Origin: Thalassotalea euphylliae
Lineage (GTDB): Bacteria > Pseudomonadota > Gammaproteobacteria > Enterobacterales > Alteromonadaceae
Length of the DNA stretch: 64,000 bases
Direction: 5' to 3'
Assembly: GCF_003390395.1 (NCBI RefSeq)
Contig: NZ_QUOV01000001.1
Location: 3,286,001 to 3,350,000 of the forward strand
The position numbers and the translations under genes were made by a program. The notes beneath the pieces are model-generated. The model was not told the DNA's origin, searched no databases, and saw only the letters and a list, made by a program, of their open reading frames with translations. Below, piece after piece: positions 49,758 through 58,270 of the stretch; within the stretch, counting starts at the first letter, position 1; every line of letters starts with the position of its first letter.

Positions 49758-50084
49758 ATGTCACGTAAAATACCAGATAAATGGCAATCATCCGTCAAAG
49801 CCATGAAGGCCGTTCAGGTGGCCTTTGATATGGATGAACAATTTCAGCTCGCCATACGCCGTGAAGCACTTGATGCTGGCCTTAGCCCGTCAGATCAAAT
49901 TCGCACTATTCTTGGCCTACCAACAAGCAAGCGCCCTAAACGCCCAAGATTAACTGTAAGCTTATCGCCCGCTGACTACGAATTACTCGCTGAAAAATAC
50001 AACTTAAATGCTGATCAGCAGCTAGAAATCAAACGCAAATTGATGGATGATTTAGTGATGTACGTTAAAAACCAACAAGATTAA
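49758..50084 (+). CDS. Small protein with two ribbon-helix-helix-like segments
   Basis: A 108-residue basic protein of unrecognised family. By eye it holds two beta-helix-helix patterns: AVQVAFDMDEQFQLAIRREA then LSPSDQIRTILGL (about 18-55), and RPRLTVSLSPADYELLAEKY then ADQQLEIKRKLMDDLV (about 63-100). Ribbon-helix-helix proteins bind palindromes as dimers; two in one chain would be a pseudo-dimer. It sits in the operon controlled by the GACATATTATGTC sites, so it could be their regulator. The fold is not proven. Confidence 0.6.
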   Translation: MSRKIPDKWQSSVKAMKAVQVAFDMDEQFQLAIRREALDAGLSPSDQIRTILGLPTSKRPKRPRLTVSLSPADYELLAEKYNLNADQQLEIKRKLMDDLVMYVKNQQD

Positions 50085-50096
50085 TCCACTAACATC

Positions 50097-50567
50097 ATGA
50101 TTGTGTTCAAATCTATTATCGAAAAATCTGGCTTTTACAATATCGACGAATATGGCGTTAAAAATTATAACCTCGGTGTTATCAGCCTATTTGCCATTGC
50201 ACTATTTATCTCGTTAACGTTGAGCTTTGGCTACATCACCTATCAGGCAGAATTCGGCCAAGATGGCGCAACTATTGCCGATTATGCGGATGCGGTCTGG
50301 TTAATGTTAATGGCCTCTTCAACGATTGGTTTTGGCGGTGAATTACCGGTTACTGTGCTCGGCAGAGCCATGGTCTTTTCCATGTTTGTCTTAGGCGTCG
50401 GTATTCTGGGTTTGCTTGGTGGGGTTTTTGTTCAAAAAGCCTTTGGGTTTTCAGACACGAACATTAAAAATCGCGAGCTGAGAAAACAAAACCAAGAAAT
50501 TCTCGCTAAGGTTAATGACCTTGAACAAAAAATTGATCAATTGTTGGCAGCTCAGCGCCAACAATAA
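50097..50567 (+). CDS. Two-helix ion channel family protein
   Basis: A 156-residue protein with two membrane helices (about residues 24-46 and 89-116) enclosing a pore loop. The filter reads STIGFGGELP, which compares with the canonical TVGYGDxxP; the usual Asp is replaced by Gly. The C-terminus is a coiled coil (LRKQNQEILAKVNDLEQKIDQLL). A non-canonical filter raises doubt about potassium selectivity. It is the last gene of the operon. Confidence 0.75.
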   Translation: MIVFKSIIEKSGFYNIDEYGVKNYNLGVISLFAIALFISLTLSFGYITYQAEFGQDGATIADYADAVWLMLMASSTIGFGGELPVTVLGRAMVFSMFVLGVGILGLLGGVFVQKAFGFSDTNIKNRELRKQNQEILAKVNDLEQKIDQLLAAQRQQ

Positions 50568-50580
50568 GCTTTCACTTAAT

Positions 50581-50604
50581 CGCGTTGTCTCCCAAAGCAA
50601 CGCG
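50581..50604 (+). terminator. Hairpin downstream of the ion-channel gene
   Basis: CGCGTTG (50581-50587) and CAACGCG (50598-50604), followed by a weak T tail. Confidence 0.5.
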
Positions 50605-50793
50605 CTTTGCATCCTATTCACCACCTCAAATCATAGCTTTAATGCATAGCTTCGAAGTACAAGCAAAGTCTAAGCTTACCTAACTAAGCTACTCACTTGG
50701 CGAGTATTTCAAGCTATGCCATACTCACTAAAGTTGCTAGTAAAAGACCTAGCAACACAATAAGAAAGTGTAATAAGAATAAAAGGGAAGCTT

Positions 50794-51045
50794 ATGAATA
50801 AATTCACATTAATTGCTGGCGTAACCGCTGTCTTAGGCTTATCAGGCTGCGCTAACAATAGTCAGCTCGATCAAATGTCTAACCAAATCGACCGATTGTC
50901 TAATCAAGTTAGCAAGCTATCGCGTGAAGTCGACAACTTAAAGACGCGCCAGCAACAACAAAACCGTAAAATTACTGAAGCTAACGAACTCGCTAGCCAA
51001 GCGAATGAGCGCGTTAACAATATGGTTGCCACGTTCAAGAAGTAA
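50794..51045 (+). CDS. lpp: Major outer-membrane lipoprotein Lpp homologue
   Basis: An 83-residue Braun-type lipoprotein: signal MNKFTLIAGVTAVLGLSGC with lipobox LSGC, then a coiled coil with leucine/valine heptads, then the C-terminus VNNMVATFKK, whose final lysine is the residue linked to peptidoglycan in E. coli. It tethers the outer membrane to the cell wall. The ribosome binding site lies in AAAAGGGAAG (50781-50790). A candidate L,D-transpeptidase gene for the linkage lies convergently 34 bases away. Confidence 0.88.
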   Translation: MNKFTLIAGVTAVLGLSGCANNSQLDQMSNQIDRLSNQVSKLSREVDNLKTRQQQQNRKITEANELASQANERVNNMVATFKK

Positions 51046-51079
51046 CTGTTCGAAAAATAAATTTTCGCCGCTCTAGCAA

Positions 51080-52090
51080 TTAGTCGGCAGCTTGCTGTAC
51101 TGCCGATTTAGCTTTTTCAACGCGAATGACTAATCCTGATGGCTTCTCGAAATCTGCCCGATAACGTTCAATTTCGCTTTCCCCAATAAACTTTACTAAC
51201 CTTTGCCAACCATCTGCATTTTGCAGTGCAGTTTGCTCCGAGGTGAGCGCTTGGTGTACTTCAAAAAGTTTCAGTCCAGGCTTTTCGTAAGACATTTTTA
51301 TCGGCTGATCGATTATCTTGACTTGTGTGTTAAGCGGTACATTTTCAAATAGCCATTTAATATCATCGTCATACATGCGAATACAGCCTGAGCTTGCACG
51401 AGTACCTATGCCAAAGCGTTGATTTGTGCCGTGAATTAAAAATTCACTGGTGGCTAGGCGTAGCGCATATTTGCCAAAAGGGTTGTTTGGTCCTGATGGT
51501 ATTTCATCCGCTAAAATTATGCCTTTTTCGGCAAGGTAACGGGCCTTCATTTCTTGTGTTGGACGCCAAATTGGATCTTTTCGCTTCTCACCGATATAAC
51601 TCGTTAAATTTGGTGTCGCCAATCCCTTACGGCCAATTCCGACAGGAAACACATGAACACGATTTAATTCCGGTTGGAAATAATACAACCTTAATTCCGG
51701 CAAGTTGATAACAATCCCCTTGCGCTCAACAAATGGGAGCAATAACTGTGTCGGAATATGGATACTTGCTTGGCTTTGTGCTTTTTTTTCTGATTGGCTT
51801 ACGGCCAGTTCTGCTGATTGCTGAGCGCTAACCAATGTATCGGAAGGTTTTTGATAAGTAAGAAATGGATCAACACCTGGATTTGCCGCAATTAAGGCAA
51901 GAAAGCCAACATTATATTGCTCTGCTAATCGCTGAAAATAGTCACCGCGTACAACGGTATGTTTAGTTGGCTCGCCGATAAGGCGCTGATGGGGTGGTGG
52001 TAAAGGGTAAGCTGTAGCGAAAGCTAACTTAGCTGTTATCAGGAAACAAAGTAAAGCGGTAAGAGGGCTATATTTCCATGGTTTAATCAT
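51080..52090 (-). CDS. L,D-transpeptidase (YkuD domain) with LysM motif
   Basis: A 336-residue exported protein with a signal peptide, a LysM-like segment (HTVVRGDYFQRLAEQYNVGFLALIAANPG, about residues 44-72) and a YkuD domain with the catalytic HGTNQRFGIGTRASSGCIRM motif (His about 216, Cys about 232). ErfK/YbiS/YcfS-type enzymes attach Lpp to diaminopimelate. Its placement beside lpp supports that role here. The C-terminal 60 residues carry no recognised domain. Confidence 0.9.
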   Translation of the reverse strand: MIKPWKYSPLTALLCFLITAKLAFATAYPLPPPHQRLIGEPTKHTVVRGDYFQRLAEQYNVGFLALIAANPGVDPFLTYQKPSDTLVSAQQSAELAVSQSEKKAQSQASIHIPTQLLLPFVERKGIVINLPELRLYYFQPELNRVHVFPVGIGRKGLATPNLTSYIGEKRKDPIWRPTQEMKARYLAEKGIILADEIPSGPNNPFGKYALRLATSEFLIHGTNQRFGIGTRASSGCIRMYDDDIKWLFENVPLNTQVKIIDQPIKMSYEKPGLKLFEVHQALTSEQTALQNADGWQRLVKFIGESEIERYRADFEKPSGLVIRVEKAKSAVQQAAD

Positions 52091-52265
52091 AGTGCTTTGG
52101 ATACCCTCTCCTTGTTGATTCAGTTCAATAGCCGCTTTTTCACTAGTTCGCCATTTACCATTGTGTTAGTCGTTATTTTTGTTGTCATCAAGTCACGGTT
52201 ATTAAAACTATTAGGCCAGTTGAACCGAATATAACAACCAATAGTTTCAATAACTTGTGCTGATT

Positions 52266-53765
52266 TTACAGCCAATATGGCTCAACTTTAACGGCCGCTT
52301 GGTATGACTGATTAATCACCTGCAGCAGGTTATCAACTTTTGTGTTGAGCCAACGATTGAGCTTTTGCGAACTTTGCTCGATACCGTTAAGTTGCTGTTG
52401 CAACAGATTCAATGTCGCCAACTCTTCAATGCCATTAAACACATCCAGCCAAGTGCGGCGGTATTCAGTTCGGCTTGCTTGTTCATACAGTGCACCGAAC
52501 CAACTCCCTGTGTGCAAACTAGAAAATAGGTGTTTTTGAATCACTAAATATTCTTGTGCCGTTAACTGTAATTTATTGCCACACACATCTTTAATGGCCG
52601 TTAAATTAGTACTCAGTTTGGTTTTAGCATGCTCTGACAAAGAGCGTGTTTTATCAACGGGCTTAACCACGGGCTCTAAAACGTACTTCAACAAATGTAA
52701 CTGAAGCAGATTAAATGTCGCCGACATTAGTTCTTGTTGAATCGCCTCTTCACTTGGGAACTGGCTGCGCTCTATTTTTAAGGTAGACACCAACTGATTG
52801 CTGTACTCGAGTTTTTTGCGGTAATTGCCTGACTTCAGCGTTAAATCGTTGATATGAATAGCCGTTTCAAGCCAACTTAAACTGTCTATTGCGTGTTTTA
52901 ACAGCGTATCGAATTGTTCAAATTTAGCGGATTCAATTAAGTTCTGATGTAAATGCAATCCTTGCTGAATAAAACTCAATGCTTCAAATACTTGTTTCAC
53001 ATGAGCCAATTCTGTTGCCGCCAACGATTGCGCAATCGCCTTTTGCAAACAATTTAAGCCGTGCTCTAAGCCAATAACCATGGCTTTTTCAACAGATAGC
53101 TCTGGATTTAACGGCACTTGAAAACTTATCGTTTCCTCACTTTTTAGCGCAGCCTTTTCTTGCCACAACATATAACCACGAGCTGCTTTACTTAGACGGC
53201 CTGGGGTCAGTTGAAATGACTGACAAAGCAGTTCGGCAAGCACAAAAATCGCATCACGCTCGCCACTAACCAGCTCTAATTCCACTTCATTAATCGGCAG
53301 TATCTGCCCTTGCGCGCTAATTTCGCCGCGGTCATATGCCACTTCAATGACTGAACCACTAACTTCAACCTGCCAACTCGTGCGATGAAAATTCGTGGTA
53401 AATATTGCCACTAGTTGATTTTGAAGTTCCGTAACATGGGCAGCTGCAGGCCAAATATCACTTGGAAATAAAGCTAAATCAGGAATATTTTGCTCAATGG
53501 CAACGTTATATTCGGGGCGCTGATGTAATCCACCAACAACGATTCCGGCAGTTTTTATTGTCTGCTCAGTATAATCATCGGCTTTACGCACGCGCAAGCC
53601 AAAGTCAAACTCACGTAATGTTCGTGCATTAGTATCAAAGTAAGTATTACTTAGCTGTCGTGACGCTTGGGTGAAAGTAAGTTGGTGTTGATTAAGTAGT
53701 TGAGTAAATTGGCTAACGACATTGTCGTCGCTAACTAAATATTTAAGCTCGATTTCTGTGGACAT
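52266..53765 (-). CDS. ygiF: Inorganic triphosphatase YgiF (CYTH-CHAD)
   Basis: A 499-residue protein. The N-terminal CYTH domain carries the ExExK motif in MSTEIELKYLV and the YFDTNARTLREFDFGLRVR strand pattern; the C-terminal part (about residues 215-490) is a CHAD helical domain. The E. coli enzyme hydrolyses tripolyphosphate. The ATG at 53765 gives the conserved start; the longer in-frame upstream start at 53798 lacks support. In E. coli ygiF follows glnE directly and is divergent from ygiM; the divergence is kept here. Confidence 0.9.
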   Translation of the reverse strand: MSTEIELKYLVSDDNVVSQFTQLLNQHQLTFTQASRQLSNTYFDTNARTLREFDFGLRVRKADDYTEQTIKTAGIVVGGLHQRPEYNVAIEQNIPDLALFPSDIWPAAAHVTELQNQLVAIFTTNFHRTSWQVEVSGSVIEVAYDRGEISAQGQILPINEVELELVSGERDAIFVLAELLCQSFQLTPGRLSKAARGYMLWQEKAALKSEETISFQVPLNPELSVEKAMVIGLEHGLNCLQKAIAQSLAATELAHVKQVFEALSFIQQGLHLHQNLIESAKFEQFDTLLKHAIDSLSWLETAIHINDLTLKSGNYRKKLEYSNQLVSTLKIERSQFPSEEAIQQELMSATFNLLQLHLLKYVLEPVVKPVDKTRSLSEHAKTKLSTNLTAIKDVCGNKLQLTAQEYLVIQKHLFSSLHTGSWFGALYEQASRTEYRRTWLDVFNGIEELATLNLLQQQLNGIEQSSQKLNRWLNTKVDNLLQVINQSYQAAVKVEPYWL

Positions 53766-54031
53766 GTATTTGTTGTTGGGACACCTAGCTATTCGCAAGC
53801 TGATATGGATGTCCTTGTGAAAAACCAGAAAATTAGATTACAAAAGCGCCATTTAACAAGCAAGTTATTTCTCAGCTAAGCACGGCTAATTGGTGTCGAA
53901 ATAAACGAAAAATCCACGGAACTTGTGCAATTGGTGCTTATTCCTCAAATTACAGCGCTCTGGCTTGCGCTCTTGTTCACAAAGCCCTAATATCGTGTGC
54001 ATCTTTGGGAAAGTCTTTCAATCGGTATCGC

Positions 54032-54631
54032 ATGGGGAAATTCATTAAGCTGGCTAGTGCAGCTTTATTTGCAGTGTCTTTAACTAGTTTTGCTCAACAA
54101 GCTACTCCTGAGCTTGAAGACGGCTTTATTTCTGACGAACTTTTCATTTACATGCACTCAGGTGCTGGTAACAACTATCGCATAGTTGGCAGCATCAATG
54201 CGGGTTCACAAGTTAAACTAACGGGTGAAAAACTTAATGGTTATACCCAGATTGTTGACGATAAAGACCGCACCGCTTGGGTTGAAGACAGATATGTTTC
54301 AAATAAGCCCGGCCTGCGCCATGTTGTAGCAGAGCTTAATGGCCAACTCGCTTCAACCGGTGAGCAAGAAGCCCAATTTCGAACACAAATTGCTGAAAGC
54401 AAAAAATTGCTCACTGCTGCCCAATCACAAAACACTGAGCTCACTAACAAGATCACATCGTTAGAAAGCGAGCTAGCAAGCGCCCAAGCTAAACTAGAAA
54501 CGCAAGATATGGACGTAATGAAGGAATGGTTTTTCAATGGTGGCATTGTGGCTGGCCTTGGCCTACTAGCGGGGTTATTTCTCCCTCAATTATTTGGTCG
54601 TCGCAAATCATCAATGGACAGCTGGAAGTAA
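54032..54631 (+). CDS. ygiM: YgiM-like SH3-domain membrane protein
   Basis: A 199-residue protein: signal peptide (MGKFIKLASAALFAVSLTSFA), bacterial SH3 domain (about residues 27-92, ELFIYMHSGAGNNYRIVGSI), coiled coil (about 95-160), one C-terminal membrane helix (about 165-187) and a short RRKSSMDSWK tail. It matches the TIGR04211/YgiM family. I chose the ATG at 54032 over a TTG at 54005. Its function is unknown; bacterial SH3 domains bind cell-wall components. It is divergent from ygiF. Confidence 0.85.
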   Translation: MGKFIKLASAALFAVSLTSFAQQATPELEDGFISDELFIYMHSGAGNNYRIVGSINAGSQVKLTGEKLNGYTQIVDDKDRTAWVEDRYVSNKPGLRHVVAELNGQLASTGEQEAQFRTQIAESKKLLTAAQSQNTELTNKITSLESELASAQAKLETQDMDVMKEWFFNGGIVAGLGLLAGLFLPQLFGRRKSSMDSWK

Positions 54632-54758
54632 TATCAAGATTAGTTAAGTGTTGACTGCACCAATTAAAGCCTCAAGAAAGAGGCTTGTTGGTTTACGAAA
54701 ATGCTGACGTTTGCCTAGTTCGAAGAGTCCAATAGATTTGGTGCTAAATTAATTTAAA

Positions 54759-54838
54759 GCTTAGTTAATTTCAGGCTTAGCTGATTTCAGGCTTGGTTAA
54801 GTTCAAGCATAGTTAATTTCAGGCATAGTTAACTAAAG
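54759..54838. repeat. Five tandem 16-bp units
   Basis: Units at 54759, 54775, 54791, 54807 and 54823 follow GCTTAGTTAATTTCAG with one to five changes each. The array is non-coding, lies after ygiM and runs into a decayed repeat element. Confidence 0.85.
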
Positions 54839-55024
54839 GTTTTGATGATAAGCAGGAAACTTCATTTAAGTTCAATCACTTAACTACCGAAATCTGCTAG
54901 CAAAATACATTTATCTGAAACCGAAGCGAACTTACGCGTTAATGGTTGGTCTATTGCAAGTGAATTTAACAATGATAGCAGTAACACTAGCAGCTAGAAG
55001 CAATTGAGTTACCCAAACTTTAGG
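54832..55024. mobile_element. Decayed 197-bp-type repeat, family 1 copy C
   Basis: About 190 bp related to copies A and B: the stretch with GGTCTATTGCAAGTGAATTTAAC and GCAGCTAGAAGCA matches their second half. The ends are worn (CTAAAG and CTTTAG). It overlaps the last tandem unit slightly and has the orientation of copy B. It is non-coding. Confidence 0.6.
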
Positions 55025-55058
55025 CTGTTAGTTATAGCATTGACCGGAAACTGTAGTA

Positions 55059-56120
55059 ATGCACATAATTTTTGATGTACTTCACCTCTATTACCTCCCT
55101 CAGTATTTACCTGTAGCCAAAGAGCTTACTCAACGGGGTTGTTCCATTGAGTTTGTCTTCTACCACAGTACTCACGATACTGTGATCAAAGAAGTCATTG
55201 CCACCGAAGCGCTGAACGCACATTGGGTGAATGGGCAGCAAGAAGCAACCAATTTATACCTCGAAAAACAGGCTGACTGGGTCGTATTTGCGAACTCTTA
55301 CCCGCATCTAGATCAAGTCCATCAGGTCAGCAAAACGGTTCAATTAGGTCATGGCATAGGTCCTAAGTCGAGCTACTACAAAAAATCTGATACACCAACT
55401 ACGGTAAGATTTGTTGAGGGAGCATATCGCACCCAACGATTCCAAGAGATGTATCCTGACGATACTTTTATTGATGTCGGTTTTGCCAAGCTAGATCCAA
55501 TAATCAATGGCGAAAACGTAGGGTTTGACTTAGGTTCTCTTGGTTTAGACCCCAATAAACCGACCATAGCGTACGCACCAACATTCTACCCAAGCAGTCT
55601 TGAACTCTTTCCTAAACATTGGCCTGCGTCATTTGCTGATTACAACATCTTGATCAAGCCGCATTATTTTTCAGTTAGTAAGCCCAAATATAGCAAACAT
55701 AAAAAGTTACTCGAGCACTGGGCGACATTCGACAATGTATATCTCGCTAAAGTATCTGATTATTGTTTGACTAGGTTCCTAAGTACAGCCGACATTCTGA
55801 TCAGCGATGCATCTTCCGCTTTATTTGAATTTGCGGCACTCAATAAGCCGGTAATTTGGTGTGATTTCTTAAAGTTGCGCTGGGGCTACCGCGGCGTATT
55901 TAGCTACCGCTTTAAACGACGAATGGATGATGATTACGGTGAATATGCAAGTATTGCTGCCCACGCCGCAAAATATCGAGATGTAAAAAGCTTGGTAGAC
56001 AGTCATATTGCCAACCCAGAGCAACTCGCCCACGTTAGACTCTCATTGAGTGAAAAACTAGCCGGTAAGCTCGACGGCAAAGCAAGTTTGCGAATAGCCG
56101 ACTACCTACTAAGCCACTAA
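55059..56120 (+). CDS. CDP-glycerol:glycerophosphate glycerophosphotransferase-like protein (1)
   Basis: A 353-residue cytosolic enzyme of the CDP-glycerol glycerophosphotransferase (TagB/SpsB-like) family. Typical segments are QLGHGIGPKSSYYKK (about residues 95-109), TIAYAPTFYP (about 170-179), ILIKPHYF (about 199-206) and ILISDASSALFEFAALNKPVIW (about 246-267), which mark the GT-B-like donor site. It transfers glycerol phosphate from CDP-glycerol to a surface glycan. It lies directly before a TagD-like gene. Confidence 0.82.
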   Translation: MHIIFDVLHLYYLPQYLPVAKELTQRGCSIEFVFYHSTHDTVIKEVIATEALNAHWVNGQQEATNLYLEKQADWVVFANSYPHLDQVHQVSKTVQLGHGIGPKSSYYKKSDTPTTVRFVEGAYRTQRFQEMYPDDTFIDVGFAKLDPIINGENVGFDLGSLGLDPNKPTIAYAPTFYPSSLELFPKHWPASFADYNILIKPHYFSVSKPKYSKHKKLLEHWATFDNVYLAKVSDYCLTRFLSTADILISDASSALFEFAALNKPVIWCDFLKLRWGYRGVFSYRFKRRMDDDYGEYASIAAHAAKYRDVKSLVDSHIANPEQLAHVRLSLSEKLAGKLDGKASLRIADYLLSH

Positions 56121-56174
56121 TTGCTGTGATAAACTGCCACACAATTTTATAACGCCAACCAACAAAGAGGTCTT

Positions 56175-56594
56175 ATGAAGAAGATTGGTTACACTACTGG
56201 TGTGTTTGATATGTTCCATATCGGTCATTTAAATGTACTAAAGCGCGCTCGATTGGAATGTGATTATCTTATCGTCGGTGTAACTAGCGATGAGCTCTCT
56301 TTGAAAGCTAAAAACAAACAGCCGATTATTCCGTTTAGCGAACGTATGGAAATTGTTGAGGCAATAAAATTCGTTGATGAAGTCGTTCCACAAACGAGCT
56401 ATGACAAAATGGCAGCATGGAACAATCTAAAGTTTGACATGATGTTTGTTGGCGATGATTGGCAAGGCACGGAAAAGTGGCTAAAAATTGAAAAAGAGTT
56501 CAACGAAGTTGGTGTGGAGATCATGTATTTCCCCTATACAACGCATACCTCAAGTACGATCCTGCGCGAAGCATTAGGCGACTTAGTAAAGTAA
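56175..56594 (+). CDS. tagD: Glycerol-3-phosphate cytidylyltransferase (TagD-like)
   Basis: A 139-residue nucleotidyltransferase with the HxGH motif in TTGVFDMFHIGHLNVLKRA (about residues 7-25) and an SSTILREAL C-terminus in place of the usual RTEGISTT. It makes CDP-glycerol from CTP and glycerol 3-phosphate, the donor used by its neighbours. An AGAGG site lies seven bases before the start. It is in one direction with the preceding and following genes. Confidence 0.87.
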   Translation: MKKIGYTTGVFDMFHIGHLNVLKRARLECDYLIVGVTSDELSLKAKNKQPIIPFSERMEIVEAIKFVDEVVPQTSYDKMAAWNNLKFDMMFVGDDWQGTEKWLKIEKEFNEVGVEIMYFPYTTHTSSTILREALGDLVK

Positions 56595-56613
56595 AATAAA
56601 GTAAACATATCTT

Positions 56614-58149
56614 ATGCAATTATTCTCATCTCTAAAACATCAGGCTTTTTTGCTGTTTGCAGCAACCAGTTTTCAAGCGTTCGCCGGCCCTTGGGTAGAT
56701 ACCAATGATGCTTTTTTAAGAGAGAGTATTGAGCACCTAGCAGACGTCAACATTGTCACGACACCAACGACAACGTTTCCGCTGATGTGGCGCGACATTG
56801 CCAAAGATCTTGAACAAGCACCTCTTAATTTGATGGATGAACAAACACTTACAGCGTATAGCTACGTTAATCACCAGTTAAGGCTTGCCAAGAAAAATAC
56901 GAAACGCATAGAGCTAAACCTTGCAACCAAAGACGCTCGTTTCACCAGTTTTGGTGATAAATACCGCGACAAGAATACCATTCAGATCCACAACTCCTTT
57001 ATGACGGATCGCTTTGCATTCAACTTTTCGCCGAAATACACATCTTCACCGAGCGATGATGACAAAGTAACTTATGACGGTAGTTATGCGGCCGCCTTTA
57101 TTGGCAATTGGGTCGTTGCCGCAGGCATGCAAGACAGATGGTGGGGGCCAGGCTGGGACACTAGTTTAAGCCTTTCCAACAATGCTCGCCCAATGCCAGC
57201 ACTATCGCTGTCAAGGTTATCTGCCGAGCCAGTAACCGTGCCATTTACTGAGCATAACATTCCATGGACAGTAACCACGTTTATGGGATTAATGAATGAT
57301 GACCGTATCGTCGACGACACCTTGTTGTGGGGCTTTAGACTTAATTTTCGCCCTGCTCAGAACTGGGAAGTGGGTATTTCACGCCTCGCGCAATGGGCAG
57401 GCGACGGTCGACCTAGTGGTTTAGATACTTTTGTTGACGTTCTCGCAGGGCGCGATAATTGCGGTGGTGTTGGCCCTTCTGTTGAAGAATGTGCTGCCGG
57501 TGAAGAGCCCGGCAACCAGCTTGCAGGTTATGATATTCGATACTCAACTAAGCTCTTGGATCACCCTGTAGCACTTTACTTTACCGCCTTTGCAGAAGAT
57601 GGTGATAGCAAAGGTGGCTTGAGTATCTTAGGTGAAGAGCGCTATCAAGCAGGCATAGACACGCGCGCCACGGTATTTGGCAGAAACTGGCGTTTATTTG
57701 CAGAATGGACTGACACTTATGCAAAGTGTCGAGATGGGGTTAACGGTGATGGTACCTCAGCCATTGGCGATTGTTATTATGAACACCATATTTACCAAAC
57801 AGGTGTTCGCTACAAAGGTCGAGTACTAGGTAACTTATATGAGAATGATGCAACAAGCATCGTTTTTGGCGCAATTTCGCAAGTCAATAACGATCTTGGC
57901 TACCAGTTCAAGCTACGCTGGCTTGAACTCAACCAAGATAATAACGATAAAGCACCAAACAATCCGTTAATCGGTAACACCCTGACCCCGATAGCTGAAG
58001 ATGTCGTGATGCTATCAGGCAAGGTGCAATATAGTTATCAAAACTGGCGCTTTACGCTAGACGCAGACGTCAGCCAATCAAGCTTTGAAAACGACATTGA
58101 TGATGACACTGACGCTAACCTGTCAGTCAATATCGAGTTTATGCTATAG
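56614..58149 (+). CDS. Capsule assembly Wzi family outer-membrane protein
   Basis: A 511-residue protein with a signal peptide (cut after FQAFA) and a beta-barrel C-terminus (NLSVNIEFML). The segments MQDRWWGPGWDTSLSLSNNARPMPALSLSR and TSLMGLMNDDR-like region resemble Wzi, an outer-membrane lectin that holds capsule on the cell. It is 19 bases after tagD, which ties the cluster to a surface polymer. Confidence 0.82.
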   Translation: MQLFSSLKHQAFLLFAATSFQAFAGPWVDTNDAFLRESIEHLADVNIVTTPTTTFPLMWRDIAKDLEQAPLNLMDEQTLTAYSYVNHQLRLAKKNTKRIELNLATKDARFTSFGDKYRDKNTIQIHNSFMTDRFAFNFSPKYTSSPSDDDKVTYDGSYAAAFIGNWVVAAGMQDRWWGPGWDTSLSLSNNARPMPALSLSRLSAEPVTVPFTEHNIPWTVTTFMGLMNDDRIVDDTLLWGFRLNFRPAQNWEVGISRLAQWAGDGRPSGLDTFVDVLAGRDNCGGVGPSVEECAAGEEPGNQLAGYDIRYSTKLLDHPVALYFTAFAEDGDSKGGLSILGEERYQAGIDTRATVFGRNWRLFAEWTDTYAKCRDGVNGDGTSAIGDCYYEHHIYQTGVRYKGRVLGNLYENDATSIVFGAISQVNNDLGYQFKLRWLELNQDNNDKAPNNPLIGNTLTPIAEDVVMLSGKVQYSYQNWRFTLDADVSQSSFENDIDDDTDANLSVNIEFML

Positions 58150-58270
58150 CTCATGCGTTAGCGACTATCTAGCTATTACCTTGTTTTTGCCTAGCTATTG
58201 CCTAGTGATTTAAAACTGCCGGTTGAAAAATATCGACAATGCCTCTCTTTAGCAATGAATACCCGCTAGG

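Noticed and set aside
53918..53950. GGAACTT upstream of ygiM as a fifth sigma-E-type promoter.
   Set aside because: At 16-17 bases downstream the sequence reads TTCCT or TCCTC, not a clear TCnnA; the good TCAAA is 20 bases away. The geometry does not match the four sRNA promoters.
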